A stretch of 64,000 nt of DNA, from positions 62,001 through 126,000 of the forward strand of contig CAZVWE010000002.1 in NCBI GenBank assembly GCA_964631345.1, given 5' to 3'. The notes under the pieces are model-generated. The model was given only the letters and a program-made list of their open reading frames with translations, ran no database searches and was not told where the DNA came from. A program made the position numbers and the translations under genes. This stretch comes from MGBC163016 sp964631345 (lineage in GTDB: Bacteria > Actinomycetota > Coriobacteriia > Coriobacteriales > Eggerthellaceae). Below are positions 26,579 to 35,363 of this stretch, one piece after another; the stretch's first letter is position 1; every line of letters starts with the position of its first letter.

Positions 26579-29267
26579 CTGCATCACCTTCTTGCGCATT
26601 GGTTGCAGATGTATTGTTTGTAGGGTCGTTATTGTAAGGCGCGTCACTTACATCACTTACAGATGCATTACTTGTAGATCCGGCATTTGTAGATCTATCA
26701 TCTGTAGATCCGTAATTTGTAGATCTATCGTCCTTAGATGATGTGTCCACTGGAACCCCAGTGCCGCTATCAGTAATGAATAAGTGTCGCTTTATGAGGC
26801 TTTCTATATACAAAAGTACTATTAGGTATGCACATACAATAACCAATAGCAAAATGAACCAAGCAAGCATCGTAAGCTTTGCATCCGCACTTCCCTGAAA
26901 GAAGCCAAGTACTACCATCATAAGTATTGGCATCGATATAATCGATATCCAGCCAATTCTTGCAAGCTTTGGATATAGCCTATCAAATACCAATGCGCGT
27001 TTTTGAGCGAGAATTTTAAACTCAGGCGTATTTCTAATTGTGGCTAGGGTTTTATTTGTACGGAAACGCTTTTTAGGTCCTGTTCCTGCTTCTGCAACAA
27101 ATAAATCGGTTTGTCTAAGTTTCCAATCGAATAGTACGTTTATGTTGTATCCATATCTTCCAATCAAAAGACCAATGAGCAATCCTAGAGGGAAAAATGC
27201 AAGGACTAAGACCAGCATGTCCTGTAAATAATGAAAGCCATAAAATCCCCCTATAGCTTCACGCATTGCATCAATTGAATACGTAAACGGAAGGAGAGGG
27301 TGCAACCCTTGAAAGAACGCAGGAAGCATCTGCACGGGAAACATTCCAGATGAACCTGGTATTTGCATAATCAACAAGATAACTGCAATTGCTTTTCCAA
27401 TATGTCGAAGTGAATAGGCAAGACCAAACATCAAGTTTGTATACACAATTCCTGTAAGCAGGCTTGCACCTATGAAGGCTGCGGGGTGTACACATTGAAT
27501 GCCTATAATCAAATCCCCAATGCTTACTATTAAGCCTTGGACGATGCTTACAACAATGTATGTAAGCCATCTACCAAAATATGCATCTATTGCAGAAAAC
27601 TCTGGAAGGCCAGCAGGATCCACTCTGATTTTTAAAATTGCCATAAGAATAAACCCGGCAACCCAAAGAGCAATATTTGTGAAAAAAGGCGCAACGCCTG
27701 TTCCGTAGTTTTTTATTGGATATATAGTTTCAGTTTTAAGCTCGACAGGCGATGCCAAAAACTCTCCGATTTCATCAGGACTTACTTTGATGTAGTCGGT
27801 CAAGTGTTTAAATGCAGCTGAATCCCTGAGGGCGTTTAAATCAGTAAGCGTGTATTCAAGTTGCTCTTCAGCGCTTTCAAGGGAAGAGATTATTCCGCTA
27901 GAGGCTTCATCGGATTGAGATAGAAGTTCATCTAAGGCTTTAAGCGAACTCCTTACGTCATCTATTTCGGGTGTTGCTGCAATTAATGCTCCTCTTAATG
28001 AGCCTAATGCATCCGATAAGTCGTCAAGCGCTGATTCAAGCTCTGGGATGTCTTCAGATGATATTTTTTCAGCGACGCTCTGTAGACTTTTGGTGGCTTC
28101 TTCTACAGTATCTGATATGGACTCAATAGACGCTGCGGCTGATGTAGCTGCAGTATCGAACTCATTGGACACATCCGATAGTTCCGATATGGTTTTTTCA
28201 AGATCAGAATTCTCACTTTCCAATCTTGCTATTTCTGTAGACAATGCACCTGTTTGTGGTTCAGCTTTAAGGATTGAAAGTATTTGCTGATTTGTACGTA
28301 AGGCACTTTGCGCAGCTGATAGTGCAGCATCTACGCTTCCTTTTGATTTCTCTATAGCAGCCGATGCGCTTCCTGCGGCACTACCTGCATAGGCTGCAGC
28401 ATTGCCTATAGCAACGCTTGCTTTTGATATTGCACTCATTGCATCGGAAGAAAAGGTCGCAACATCGCTTCTGAGTTCTTTGAGTGTATTGGATGCGTGT
28501 TGTAAGTCTGACTCAAGCGACACCGCATCGGTTGATGCATTTTCCAGTGCACTTGATGAATCGGAGACCGCCGTTTTTGCTTCATCAAATGCAGCAGACA
28601 TTTCTGATACTGAAGTCAGGCATCCATCTAGTGCCTCTTTGGATTCCTTGACAGTATATGCAAGTGAGTCATCAGCTGAATTTGTTTTATCTACAAGACC
28701 AGCACCTGCACGTTGGCTGATTTCAATAAGGCGATCACTTACTGAATCTACGAATTGTTTATTGATGGCATCTTCTACCGTTTGAGCGCCTGTGTTAGTA
28801 ACCTCAACAGCAGATCCAGAAAGTTTTTCGTTTACATAGTATTCGATAACTGGGCGTTTGAAATTTCCCTCAAATGCATTAGCAAAATCTTGACTGAAAT
28901 CGCTTGGAATAATCAAAGCGGCATAACAGTCTCCTGATTCAACCAATTCAAGAGCTTCAGTTGAATCTGTGAATTGCCAATCAAGAGAATGGTTCTCTTT
29001 TAGGTCATCTACAACTTCTTGTCCTATATCTAATTTTCCTGAGATGTTTGTATATGCACCCTCATCGTTATTCGCTATAGCAACTTTGATGTTGTCGGTA
29101 TTTTGATAAGGATCCCAGTTGGCAGCGATTATGTACCATGCATAAAGTGCCGGTAGAAAACAGACTCCTATAATAATGACAATAGCAACCGGGTTTTTAA
29201 GAAGCCGTGTCCAGTCACGCTTGAATATTTGAAGGATGGTGCCAATATGCTTTTTAAAGCAACCCAT
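26571..29267 (-). CDS. YhgE/Pip family membrane protein (first of a pair)
   Basis: The 898-residue protein shares the plan of its neighbour: N-terminal helix (26-47), the motif AIANNDEGAYTN, a long coiled-coil ectodomain (about 150-490), and a C-terminal block of five helices. It has an extra two-helix section (about 750-820) and a polar tail of about 70 residues with a 10-residue repeat DDRSTN-type unit. The ATG at 29267 has AAAGGG seven bases ahead; a GTG two codons earlier is also in frame. Such proteins are linked in other bacteria to phage adsorption or type VII-like secretion, but no ESX gene is present here. Confidence 0.88.
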   Translation of the reverse strand: MGCFKKHIGTILQIFKRDWTRLLKNPVAIVIIIGVCFLPALYAWYIIAANWDPYQNTDNIKVAIANNDEGAYTNISGKLDIGQEVVDDLKENHSLDWQFTDSTEALELVESGDCYAALIIPSDFSQDFANAFEGNFKRPVIEYYVNEKLSGSAVEVTNTGAQTVEDAINKQFVDSVSDRLIEISQRAGAGLVDKTNSADDSLAYTVKESKEALDGCLTSVSEMSAAFDEAKTAVSDSSSALENASTDAVSLESDLQHASNTLKELRSDVATFSSDAMSAISKASVAIGNAAAYAGSAAGSASAAIEKSKGSVDAALSAAQSALRTNQQILSILKAEPQTGALSTEIARLESENSDLEKTISELSDVSNEFDTAATSAAASIESISDTVEEATKSLQSVAEKISSEDIPELESALDDLSDALGSLRGALIAATPEIDDVRSSLKALDELLSQSDEASSGIISSLESAEEQLEYTLTDLNALRDSAAFKHLTDYIKVSPDEIGEFLASPVELKTETIYPIKNYGTGVAPFFTNIALWVAGFILMAILKIRVDPAGLPEFSAIDAYFGRWLTYIVVSIVQGLIVSIGDLIIGIQCVHPAAFIGASLLTGIVYTNLMFGLAYSLRHIGKAIAVILLIMQIPGSSGMFPVQMLPAFFQGLHPLLPFTYSIDAMREAIGGFYGFHYLQDMLVLVLAFFPLGLLIGLLIGRYGYNINVLFDWKLRQTDLFVAEAGTGPKKRFRTNKTLATIRNTPEFKILAQKRALVFDRLYPKLARIGWISIISMPILMMVVLGFFQGSADAKLTMLAWFILLLVIVCAYLIVLLYIESLIKRHLFITDSGTGVPVDTSSKDDRSTNYGSTDDRSTNAGSTSNASVSDVSDAPYNNDPTNNTSATNAQEGDADA
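26671..26730. repeat. Two 30-bp direct repeats in the tail of the YhgE-type gene
   Basis: Positions 26671-26700 and 26701-26730 are near-identical 30-base units, with partial copies on both sides. They encode the repeated 10-residue DDRSTNxGST unit of the polar tail. Confidence 0.7.
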
Positions 29268-29282
29268 AGGCACACCCTTTTC

Positions 29283-30167
29283 TTACCAACTAATTAACTC
29301 AAATCCGTTTTCTGTAATAACAACTTGAACTTCCCATTGTGCTGTAGGCTTTCCGTCTTTAGTGCGTACTGTCCAGCCATTAGGATCTGACATGTCTATC
29401 TTCGCTTTACCCATGTTGATCATTGGCTCTATTGTGAACATGAGTCCTGGAACCAAAATAGGACCTGTTCCTTCTTTCGTAACAAAGCTAACAAAAGGAT
29501 CCTCGTGAAATTCAAGACCTATTCCGTGTCCGCCGAATTCTCGAACAACGGAATATCCGTGTTGCTTTGCGTATGAATTGACTGCTGCGCCAATATCGCC
29601 AAGATGTCCCCAGGGTTTAATCGCATCAAGTCCAAGCTGCACGGCCTCTTTTGTAACCTGAACTAAGTCCTGTATTTCCGGCGACACATCACCTATGCAA
29701 AACATACGGGAAGAGTCTGAGAAATACCCATCTTTAATGGTTGAGCAGTCGACATTAATAATATCTCCATCATGTAAAACTTCATTCTCAGAAGGGATGC
29801 CATGGCAAACGACTTCGTTTATAGATGTGCACACACTTTTTGGAAAGCCTTCGTAATTAAGAGGTGCTGGAATTGCGCCATGATCAACCGTATACTCATA
29901 GACCCATTTATCTATGTCTTCGGTTGTAATGCCTGGCTTGATTAACTCGGATACGTAATCAAGCACACCTATATTGACTTCGGCACTTTTCTTTATACCC
30001 TCTATTTGTTCAGGGGTTTTTAGAAGATATCTAGCAGGAACATTTTCGCCTGATTCTGCTAGAGCTTGCAACTTTTTGTCGAACTCTAAATGGCATTTTT
30101 TATACTTTTTACCACTTCCACACCAGCATTCGTCGTTGCGGCCAAATTCTCTATCCCCGTCGTACAT
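29283..30167 (-). CDS. map: Methionine aminopeptidase with N-terminal SEC-C zinc motif
   Basis: The 294-residue enzyme removes the initiator methionine from new proteins. An N-terminal SEC-C zinc motif, CWCGSGKKYKKCH, is followed by the type I peptidase domain. Metal ligands are recognisable in NVDCSTIKDGYFSD, GHGIGLEFHE, MFTIEPM and QWEVQVV. The SEC-C extension is common in Gram-positive MetAP paralogues and may bind the ribosome. AGGGGA precedes the ATG. It is followed after 15 bases by the first YhgE-type gene on the same strand. Confidence 0.95.
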   Translation of the reverse strand: MYDGDREFGRNDECWCGSGKKYKKCHLEFDKKLQALAESGENVPARYLLKTPEQIEGIKKSAEVNIGVLDYVSELIKPGITTEDIDKWVYEYTVDHGAIPAPLNYEGFPKSVCTSINEVVCHGIPSENEVLHDGDIINVDCSTIKDGYFSDSSRMFCIGDVSPEIQDLVQVTKEAVQLGLDAIKPWGHLGDIGAAVNSYAKQHGYSVVREFGGHGIGLEFHEDPFVSFVTKEGTGPILVPGLMFTIEPMINMGKAKIDMSDPNGWTVRTKDGKPTAQWEVQVVITENGFELISW

Positions 30168-30260
30168 TTTCCCCTAGCTTTCTTGATTGTTATTTGTTTT
30201 TGAACAGTTTAAAGCTCCCCATTTTTGGAAGGTGAATACAAAACTGCTTAAAGAGTTTAA

Positions 30261-30869
30261 TCAGAGGTATTTCACCTGTCGCGGAGCCAATATGCTATAT
30301 GTTGCCATTGTTATGCCGCGCATCATTAAAAATACTCCCAAGAAAATTGCGAAAGCGGCAGGATTGAAGATGAACATCATCCCGCAAAGGATGGAAACAA
30401 TCCCGTTAAGAAGCATGATCCACCAAGAGGAGAATAAGTTTCTAATCCCGAAGCTTGAAACAAGGGCAAAGCATCCATAAACGATTATGAATATGCCTGC
30501 CATAAATGTAAGAACACCAGCACCAATAATAGGATTTACTAAAAACATCACGCCAACAACAGCATCGCATATTCCGCTTAAAAGTGTCCATCCAGAGTGC
30601 TTTGCACCTTCTGAATTACGCATTCTCCACCATGTAACTATATCTACAACGGCGGCTATAAGAAATACGATTCCTGCGATCGTAGCTAAAACTTCTAATG
30701 TTAATCCCGGCCAGTATATAACTATGATTCCGGCAAGTACTACTAGTAATCCACCAAAAAATGAGCTCCAGTCTATACGCTGTTTTCCCTGATAGTTTTC
30801 TGGTCTATTTTGATCGGAAATAGAAGCTCTATTTGATGTCGTGGTGTGTGTTGTTGTCATTGAATTCAC
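30261..30869 (-). CDS. HdeD/DUF308 family membrane protein
   Basis: The 202-residue protein has a polar start of about 30 residues and six hydrophobic helices. The repeated patterns LLVVLAGIIVIYWPGLTLE and LLNGIVSILCGMMFIFNP are the DUF308 repeat found in HdeD, an acid-stress membrane protein. The function of such homologues outside enterobacteria is not settled. It lies 93 bases before the methionine aminopeptidase gene on the same strand. Confidence 0.85.
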   Translation of the reverse strand: MNSMTTTHTTTSNRASISDQNRPENYQGKQRIDWSSFFGGLLVVLAGIIVIYWPGLTLEVLATIAGIVFLIAAVVDIVTWWRMRNSEGAKHSGWTLLSGICDAVVGVMFLVNPIIGAGVLTFMAGIFIIVYGCFALVSSFGIRNLFSSWWIMLLNGIVSILCGMMFIFNPAAFAIFLGVFLMMRGITMATYSILAPRQVKYL

Positions 30870-31182
30870 ATCCTTTCCCCGAGGTCATCAATGTTGTTTG
30901 CAAGTGTGAATGCATAACTATTTGTGATATGAAGCTTATTTTTACTCGAATATCATGTGTTATACGAGTTCATGGCTATACGTTTATACCAAGTTGTATA
31001 TATGTAGCTGTTTTGTGGAAGTTCTGCTCCGGTATATATAAGAAACTATAAATCGGGATAGGGGAGTGAAGGCTGCATAGTAGCTGACGCGTAGCTATTC
31101 CGATTTTATACGTCGGACATATAACCTAAAGAGCAGATTGTATAGAGCGTTTTTATTTCAAAATTAATCAGAGAGGATGGAT
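30870..31182. other. 313-base gap without a recognisable gene
   Basis: This stretch lies between two minus-strand genes. It should hold the promoter of the HdeD-like gene near its left end. I see only a weak 5-bp inverted repeat (TAGCT/AGCTA near 31082-31098) and no terminator, tRNA or credible small ORF. Confidence 0.5.
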
Positions 31183-32430
31183 CTATTCGTAGTCCATATT
31201 AATAACTAAAGGTGCTTCGGGCAAATTGCCATTTGCACTTATAGCTCCACTGATAATCATATGGCGTCCATTGGTTAGCGAGCCAACGCCTCTTATTTCA
31301 AAATAGGTTGTGATATAGACTCTGTCATTAAATTCCACTCTGATAACATCGTCTGTTTTTAAAAGAATGGTGCCGTTATTTTGGATTTGTATGACCCCTG
31401 GAACCTGTACAAGATCACCTGAGTAGCATTGAAGCAGCATTGTTGGCTGCAAAGACTGTGATACATCGGATGTGTCAGATTGTGAAGGTGTTTGATTCTC
31501 GGTAGATGTATCAGTTGGAGTTCCTTCGTCATCTAGGCCTGTTGCGGATTTAACTTCTACATTCCACCCGGTGTCATCTTTCCAAGAAACATCACAATTA
31601 AGCGTGCATTCTCTGGTGGTGCCGTTGTCGTCTTTTGATAGATGAAAAACGATTGTTCCGCCGCTTGTTGTTAGGCTTGCCTCAGATGTTACAGTGGCAT
31701 TAATAAACAATGCGGCTGCCTCTGAGTCGTATGCGCGGAGGATATTTTGTATGTCTCCTTCAATTTCTTTTAATTCTGCGGGTGCTAATGGAGTAACACT
31801 CATGCTTCCTATGGTGGGGGTGGATCCTTGCCAGTTCCCGTTTGTGTAATTCATTGTCATTGATAATGTTTCTTCAACAGAAACAGATTCGTTTTCTTCG
31901 CTAGCGGTTGCACTGCCCGTACATTTCCAGGTGTTGTTGTCGTTTGATTGAACTTCAGATGCACTAAACTCTGAAAGCTCAACGCTCTTAAACCCGTCTC
32001 TTTTGATGTATTTGTAGCTTCTTAAATCAGGGTCAGGAATAGTTGCGGTTGAAAATGCCTGCTCTACTTCGTAGCTTGAAGGTGCTGAAGGAGCGGGATC
32101 CTGGAATAATCCAAACGGTTTAAAGTGCAAAAGAGCTAAGGTGGCTATTAGCGCAATTATTGCAAGCAGGCATATCGCAATTTCGGCTATTAAAAGGCGA
32201 TTACCTTTCTTTTTCTGGGGCTTCGATACAGGTTGTTGAACGTTTGTGGGGATGGGTGTATCTATGCCAGCAGGCGGCACTGTTGTAACAACGGGAACAG
32301 TGACAATCTGTGGTGAAGCATCTATAGTTTGAGCGGATGCATTAGGCGAAGTCGTGCTATGGTTGGCCATCGCACCGCCTATTTTTGTGCCGTCAAAGTT
32401 AGAATTATCTGGTGATTGTGCCTCGCTCAC
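31183..32430 (-). CDS. Membrane-anchored protein of unknown function
   Basis: I do not recognise this 415-residue protein. A disordered Ser/Thr/Pro-rich cytoplasmic part (1-75) ends in basic residues, one helix spans about 79-101, and the rest is outside. The outer part contains two beta-rich sections (about 125-235 and 235-305), a Ser/Thr linker (305-330) and a final beta domain that could bind a ligand or wall polymer. The paired sections, each with SVEETLS- or TLNCDVSW-type strands, look like diverged repeats. It faces the flippase-like gene divergently. Confidence 0.82.
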   Translation of the reverse strand: MSEAQSPDNSNFDGTKIGGAMANHSTTSPNASAQTIDASPQIVTVPVVTTVPPAGIDTPIPTNVQQPVSKPQKKKGNRLLIAEIAICLLAIIALIATLALLHFKPFGLFQDPAPSAPSSYEVEQAFSTATIPDPDLRSYKYIKRDGFKSVELSEFSASEVQSNDNNTWKCTGSATASEENESVSVEETLSMTMNYTNGNWQGSTPTIGSMSVTPLAPAELKEIEGDIQNILRAYDSEAAALFINATVTSEASLTTSGGTIVFHLSKDDNGTTRECTLNCDVSWKDDTGWNVEVKSATGLDDEGTPTDTSTENQTPSQSDTSDVSQSLQPTMLLQCYSGDLVQVPGVIQIQNNGTILLKTDDVIRVEFNDRVYITTYFEIRGVGSLTNGRHMIISGAISANGNLPEAPLVINMDYE

Positions 32431-32556
32431 CTGGTAAACATCCTTCCCACTGCGCGCTGCTTGGTTTCAATCTACATTCAAATTAGCACAGTGAACCTGA
32501 AGTGAAACTATACTATAAATGCACAAAAACTGCACTAAATCCGAACGAAAAAGGAC

Positions 32557-34308
32557 ATGGTTTCGAGTATGACGCCAAACAACGGAATACAAAATCAAAA
32601 CAAAAATAGCAATATGCAAGATATTAGAAGTGGTCAACCTGCAAGACATGTGGATCCAAATGGCGATGATTCAAGGTTAAGCGAACATAGAAGACGGATT
32701 CAGGATACGGATCCGCGCTTTTTAAGGCGTCAAAATAATTTATCTGACAATGATGTGCGGCCACCTCGGGAACATAAACAAAACTTTATTACCCGACTGG
32801 TAAATAATTGGTTTGACCGGGTTATGGGTGCTATGAAAGGGGAGGGCCTTTCAGAATCTGCGGCTCAATATGAATCACACAGAACGACACGAGATTTTAT
32901 ATGGAATTCAGTTGGTGCTGCAGCTTGGGGTGCAGTGTTTCCCTTAGTAACCATGGTTTCTACTCAGCTTGTTGGAACCGAGCAGGCTGGCATGATATCC
33001 ATGGCGTTTGTTGTTGGAATACTTTTAATGTTTTTAGGTAATTTTGGAGCACGTACATATCAAATATCGGATATCCATGAAGAGCATTCATTTTTGGACT
33101 ATCAAATAAGCAGGTGGATTACCTGTATTGTGATGGTGGCGTGTGGGTGGTTTTACTGCAGTATTCGCGGCTATAGTCAAGAAATGTTTGATATTTCGAT
33201 AGCAATTATTCTTTACAAAATGATTGATGCCTTAGCTGATGTGTATGAAGGCAGGCTGCAGCAGGTAGACAAGCTATATCTCGCAGGAATTTCCCAAACA
33301 CTGAGATCTGCTCTTGCTTTTATCGTGTTTGCAATACTTTTATTTATCACACATTCGCCTGTTGTCTCGTGTTACGGGATGGCTATTGCTGCCGCTGCAA
33401 CGTTTGTGGTTGTCACCTGGCCACTCACATTGCTTGAATCCCCAAAATCCAAGACTGCGAGCATCAAAAGCATTCTTTCTCTATTTAAATTGACGGCACC
33501 GCTTTTTGTCGCCATCTTTTTCTTCAATGTTGTAGAAAATATGCCGAAATTCGCAATGGAAGGATTGCTTCCATACGACAACCAGCTCTACTACAATGCC
33601 CTTTATTTCCCTGCACAGACAATACTTTTAACCTCTCAACTTGTCTATAAACCGCTGCTTTTAAGGATTGCAGGGGTTTGGCAGGATGCTAGTAAGCGTC
33701 TTAAGTTCAACTTGATTCTTGTGGGTCTTACCGCTGTCATTATTGGCATAACCGCAGTTTTTTGGTTAGTCATGGCGTGGGTCGGCATACCTGTTTTGAA
33801 TTTTTTGTATGGTGTGGACTTTGCTCAATACAAAGGACTTTTATATATCATGCTGATAACAGGCGGAATTACAGCTTTGATAGATTTTTTGTACCAAGTT
33901 ATTACGATTATGCGCCGTCAAAAAGATGTCACAGTTATTTTCCTTATCACATTTGTGTTCTCTTTGTTCATTCCATATTTGCTTGTAAATTACGCTGAGC
34001 TTGAGGGCGCAGTTTTAAGCTATCTCATAATTGAGAGTATTATGCTTACGCTTTTAGGCTGGGAATACTTCCGAATTAGGCGCAACTTAAATGATTTAGA
34101 AAGAGCAAGAACTCAGGCTGTAGCACAGGTGCATGAACGCACTACCTTTGTTCCTTTAATGGATCCGGCAGACCCTGAACTTTCAGAAGGCGAAGGTGCG
34201 GAAGGCGTAGTTGAAGATGTGCCGCAAAGAATGCTTCCAAGCGAGGCTAGGGCAATAAGACAACATAGAGAAGAAGTTATGAGAAGACGTACCGGGAAGA
34301 GACAATAA
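32557..34308 (+). CDS. Polysaccharide/lipid flippase-like membrane protein (MVF/Wzx type)
   Basis: The 583-residue protein has about 13-14 hydrophobic helices between residues 120 and 510, arranged like Wzx/MATE-type flippases, with the family-typical central stretch ENMPKFAMEGLLP. A polar, probably disordered N-terminal extension of some 75 residues and a charged C-terminal tail flank the membrane part. AAAAAGGA precedes the ATG; another ATG follows four codons later. No glycosyltransferase cluster is next to it, so the transported lipid-linked sugar is unknown. Confidence 0.85.
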   Translation: MVSSMTPNNGIQNQNKNSNMQDIRSGQPARHVDPNGDDSRLSEHRRRIQDTDPRFLRRQNNLSDNDVRPPREHKQNFITRLVNNWFDRVMGAMKGEGLSESAAQYESHRTTRDFIWNSVGAAAWGAVFPLVTMVSTQLVGTEQAGMISMAFVVGILLMFLGNFGARTYQISDIHEEHSFLDYQISRWITCIVMVACGWFYCSIRGYSQEMFDISIAIILYKMIDALADVYEGRLQQVDKLYLAGISQTLRSALAFIVFAILLFITHSPVVSCYGMAIAAAATFVVVTWPLTLLESPKSKTASIKSILSLFKLTAPLFVAIFFFNVVENMPKFAMEGLLPYDNQLYYNALYFPAQTILLTSQLVYKPLLLRIAGVWQDASKRLKFNLILVGLTAVIIGITAVFWLVMAWVGIPVLNFLYGVDFAQYKGLLYIMLITGGITALIDFLYQVITIMRRQKDVTVIFLITFVFSLFIPYLLVNYAELEGAVLSYLIIESIMLTLLGWEYFRIRRNLNDLERARTQAVAQVHERTTFVPLMDPADPELSEGEGAEGVVEDVPQRMLPSEARAIRQHREEVMRRRTGKRQ

Positions 34309-34373
34309 TTGGAAAGAGGTGATAGCTAAAAAGGCGCTCGTGAAAAAAACAATAGCTAAAAGAGATACGGGCT

Positions 34374-35021
34374 CTATTGGGTGCGAGATTTTCCCGCAGT
34401 TGTTTTTGCGACCCATGAATAAACTGCAGGATCAAGACAGAGACAGCATAAAAGATTTGATCCAATACCCGATTTTGAAAATCCGCCAGCTTGCATGACT
34501 TCTTCGTAGCTTTTTCCGTATGTGTTTATAGCGTTTTCCGCACGAATGTAATCTATGTTGTTTGAACTCTGTTTTCTTGCCATCTGTATATGGTTATATG
34601 CATTTACGGTTTTCTTCATTCCTAGGCAAGCAAGGGCATACATATAATGCCACCTTGCATCTCTATTATTTTCTGCAATGTCCATAAGTAAGCATTCGGC
34701 TTTTTCATATGATCTGGCATTTATCAAATCTGCAATTTGGGTAATCTCTTTTGTATCTATGTCGTATGCCACAGCATATGCGTAATATTCGCCTGAATGA
34801 CCAGGAGTTGCCCACTCTCTTTGCCATGTACATTTATCGGAATCTGGATTCATGATGCACGCATATGCTTCATTGATTTCATTCATTTGTTCATGAGCTG
34901 TATCATTGTTTGGGTGTAAGTCGGGATGAAACTTGCGAGCCTTTTTTCTGTACGCTCGTTTGATTTCATCAGCGCTAGCTTGCTTATTGATTCCGAGTAT
35001 TTTGTATGGGTCTTTCACCAA
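34374..35021 (-). CDS. J-domain protein with C-terminal helical region
   Basis: The 215-residue protein has a complete J-domain (4-70) with the HPD tripeptide at 32-34 in KFHPDLHP, needed to stimulate DnaK. The Gly/Phe and zinc regions of DnaJ are absent. The C-terminal part (about 90-190) is helical, with two TPR-like pairs (IADLINARSYEKAECLL and YMYALACLGMKKTVNAYNH). Small J-proteins like this target Hsp70 to particular clients. It has a structured leader with its own candidate promoter. Confidence 0.88.
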   Translation of the reverse strand: MVKDPYKILGINKQASADEIKRAYRKKARKFHPDLHPNNDTAHEQMNEINEAYACIMNPDSDKCTWQREWATPGHSGEYYAYAVAYDIDTKEITQIADLINARSYEKAECLLMDIAENNRDARWHYMYALACLGMKKTVNAYNHIQMARKQSSNNIDYIRAENAINTYGKSYEEVMQAGGFSKSGIGSNLLCCLCLDPAVYSWVAKTTAGKSRTQ

Positions 35022-35135
35022 TTGGAGAATTCCATTCTTGTCTATATGTCAATGAAACCAGTGGCACACAACCACCATTACGTCTTAGTTTGCTATGTTT
35101 CCGTAGAAACGGCGCATACCCATAATAAACAATTA

Positions 35136-35162
35136 AGCCCATCGTTGGGGTAACGACGGGCT
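35136..35162 (-). terminator. Stable hairpin in the J-protein leader, possible attenuator
   Basis: On the minus strand AGCCCGTCGTT pairs with AACGATGGGCT around the loop ACCCC, eleven pairs with one G-U, followed by TTAATTGTTTATT. On the plus strand the same position is an A-C mismatch, so the structure favours minus-strand RNA. About 40 bases further, GTTTC-TACG-GAAAC forms a second, UNCG-type hairpin. The remaining part of the 342-base gap (35022-35363) has no gene. Confidence 0.5.
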
Positions 35163-35187
35163 CAACTGCGTGTTTCAGACCATAGAC

Positions 35188-35216
35188 ACTATAAGACATA
35201 ATCCAATAGCATACAA
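35188..35216 (-). promoter_or_regulatory. Candidate promoter for the J-protein leader
   Basis: On the minus strand TTGTAT (35216-35211) and TATAGT (35193-35188) are 17 bases apart. Transcription would begin near 35181, some 20 bases before the leader hairpin. Confidence 0.4.
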
Positions 35217-35363
35217 TATCCAATTAATGATTTATTTGAGTTTCTGACAATATTATTTTGCGGTACATTATCTATTTACAAAATAAATGCCTATAGGAAT
35301 CATCTGAGTGTTTTCAAGCTTAGTTATTTTATAGGGTGATAGTTGATTGATGATCGGTAAGTT

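Noticed and set aside
26640..26740. CRISPR-like or operator array of GTAGATC units
   Set aside because: The units are in frame, code for a polar 10-residue repeat and have no unique spacers.
31078..31100. Inverted repeat TAGCT/AGCTA
   Set aside because: A five-base stem with a seven-base spacer is expected by chance, and no U tract follows.
34984..35223. Small minus-strand ORF of 79 residues in the J-protein leader
   Set aside because: No ribosome site, odd composition, and it runs through two hairpins; a structured leader fits better.
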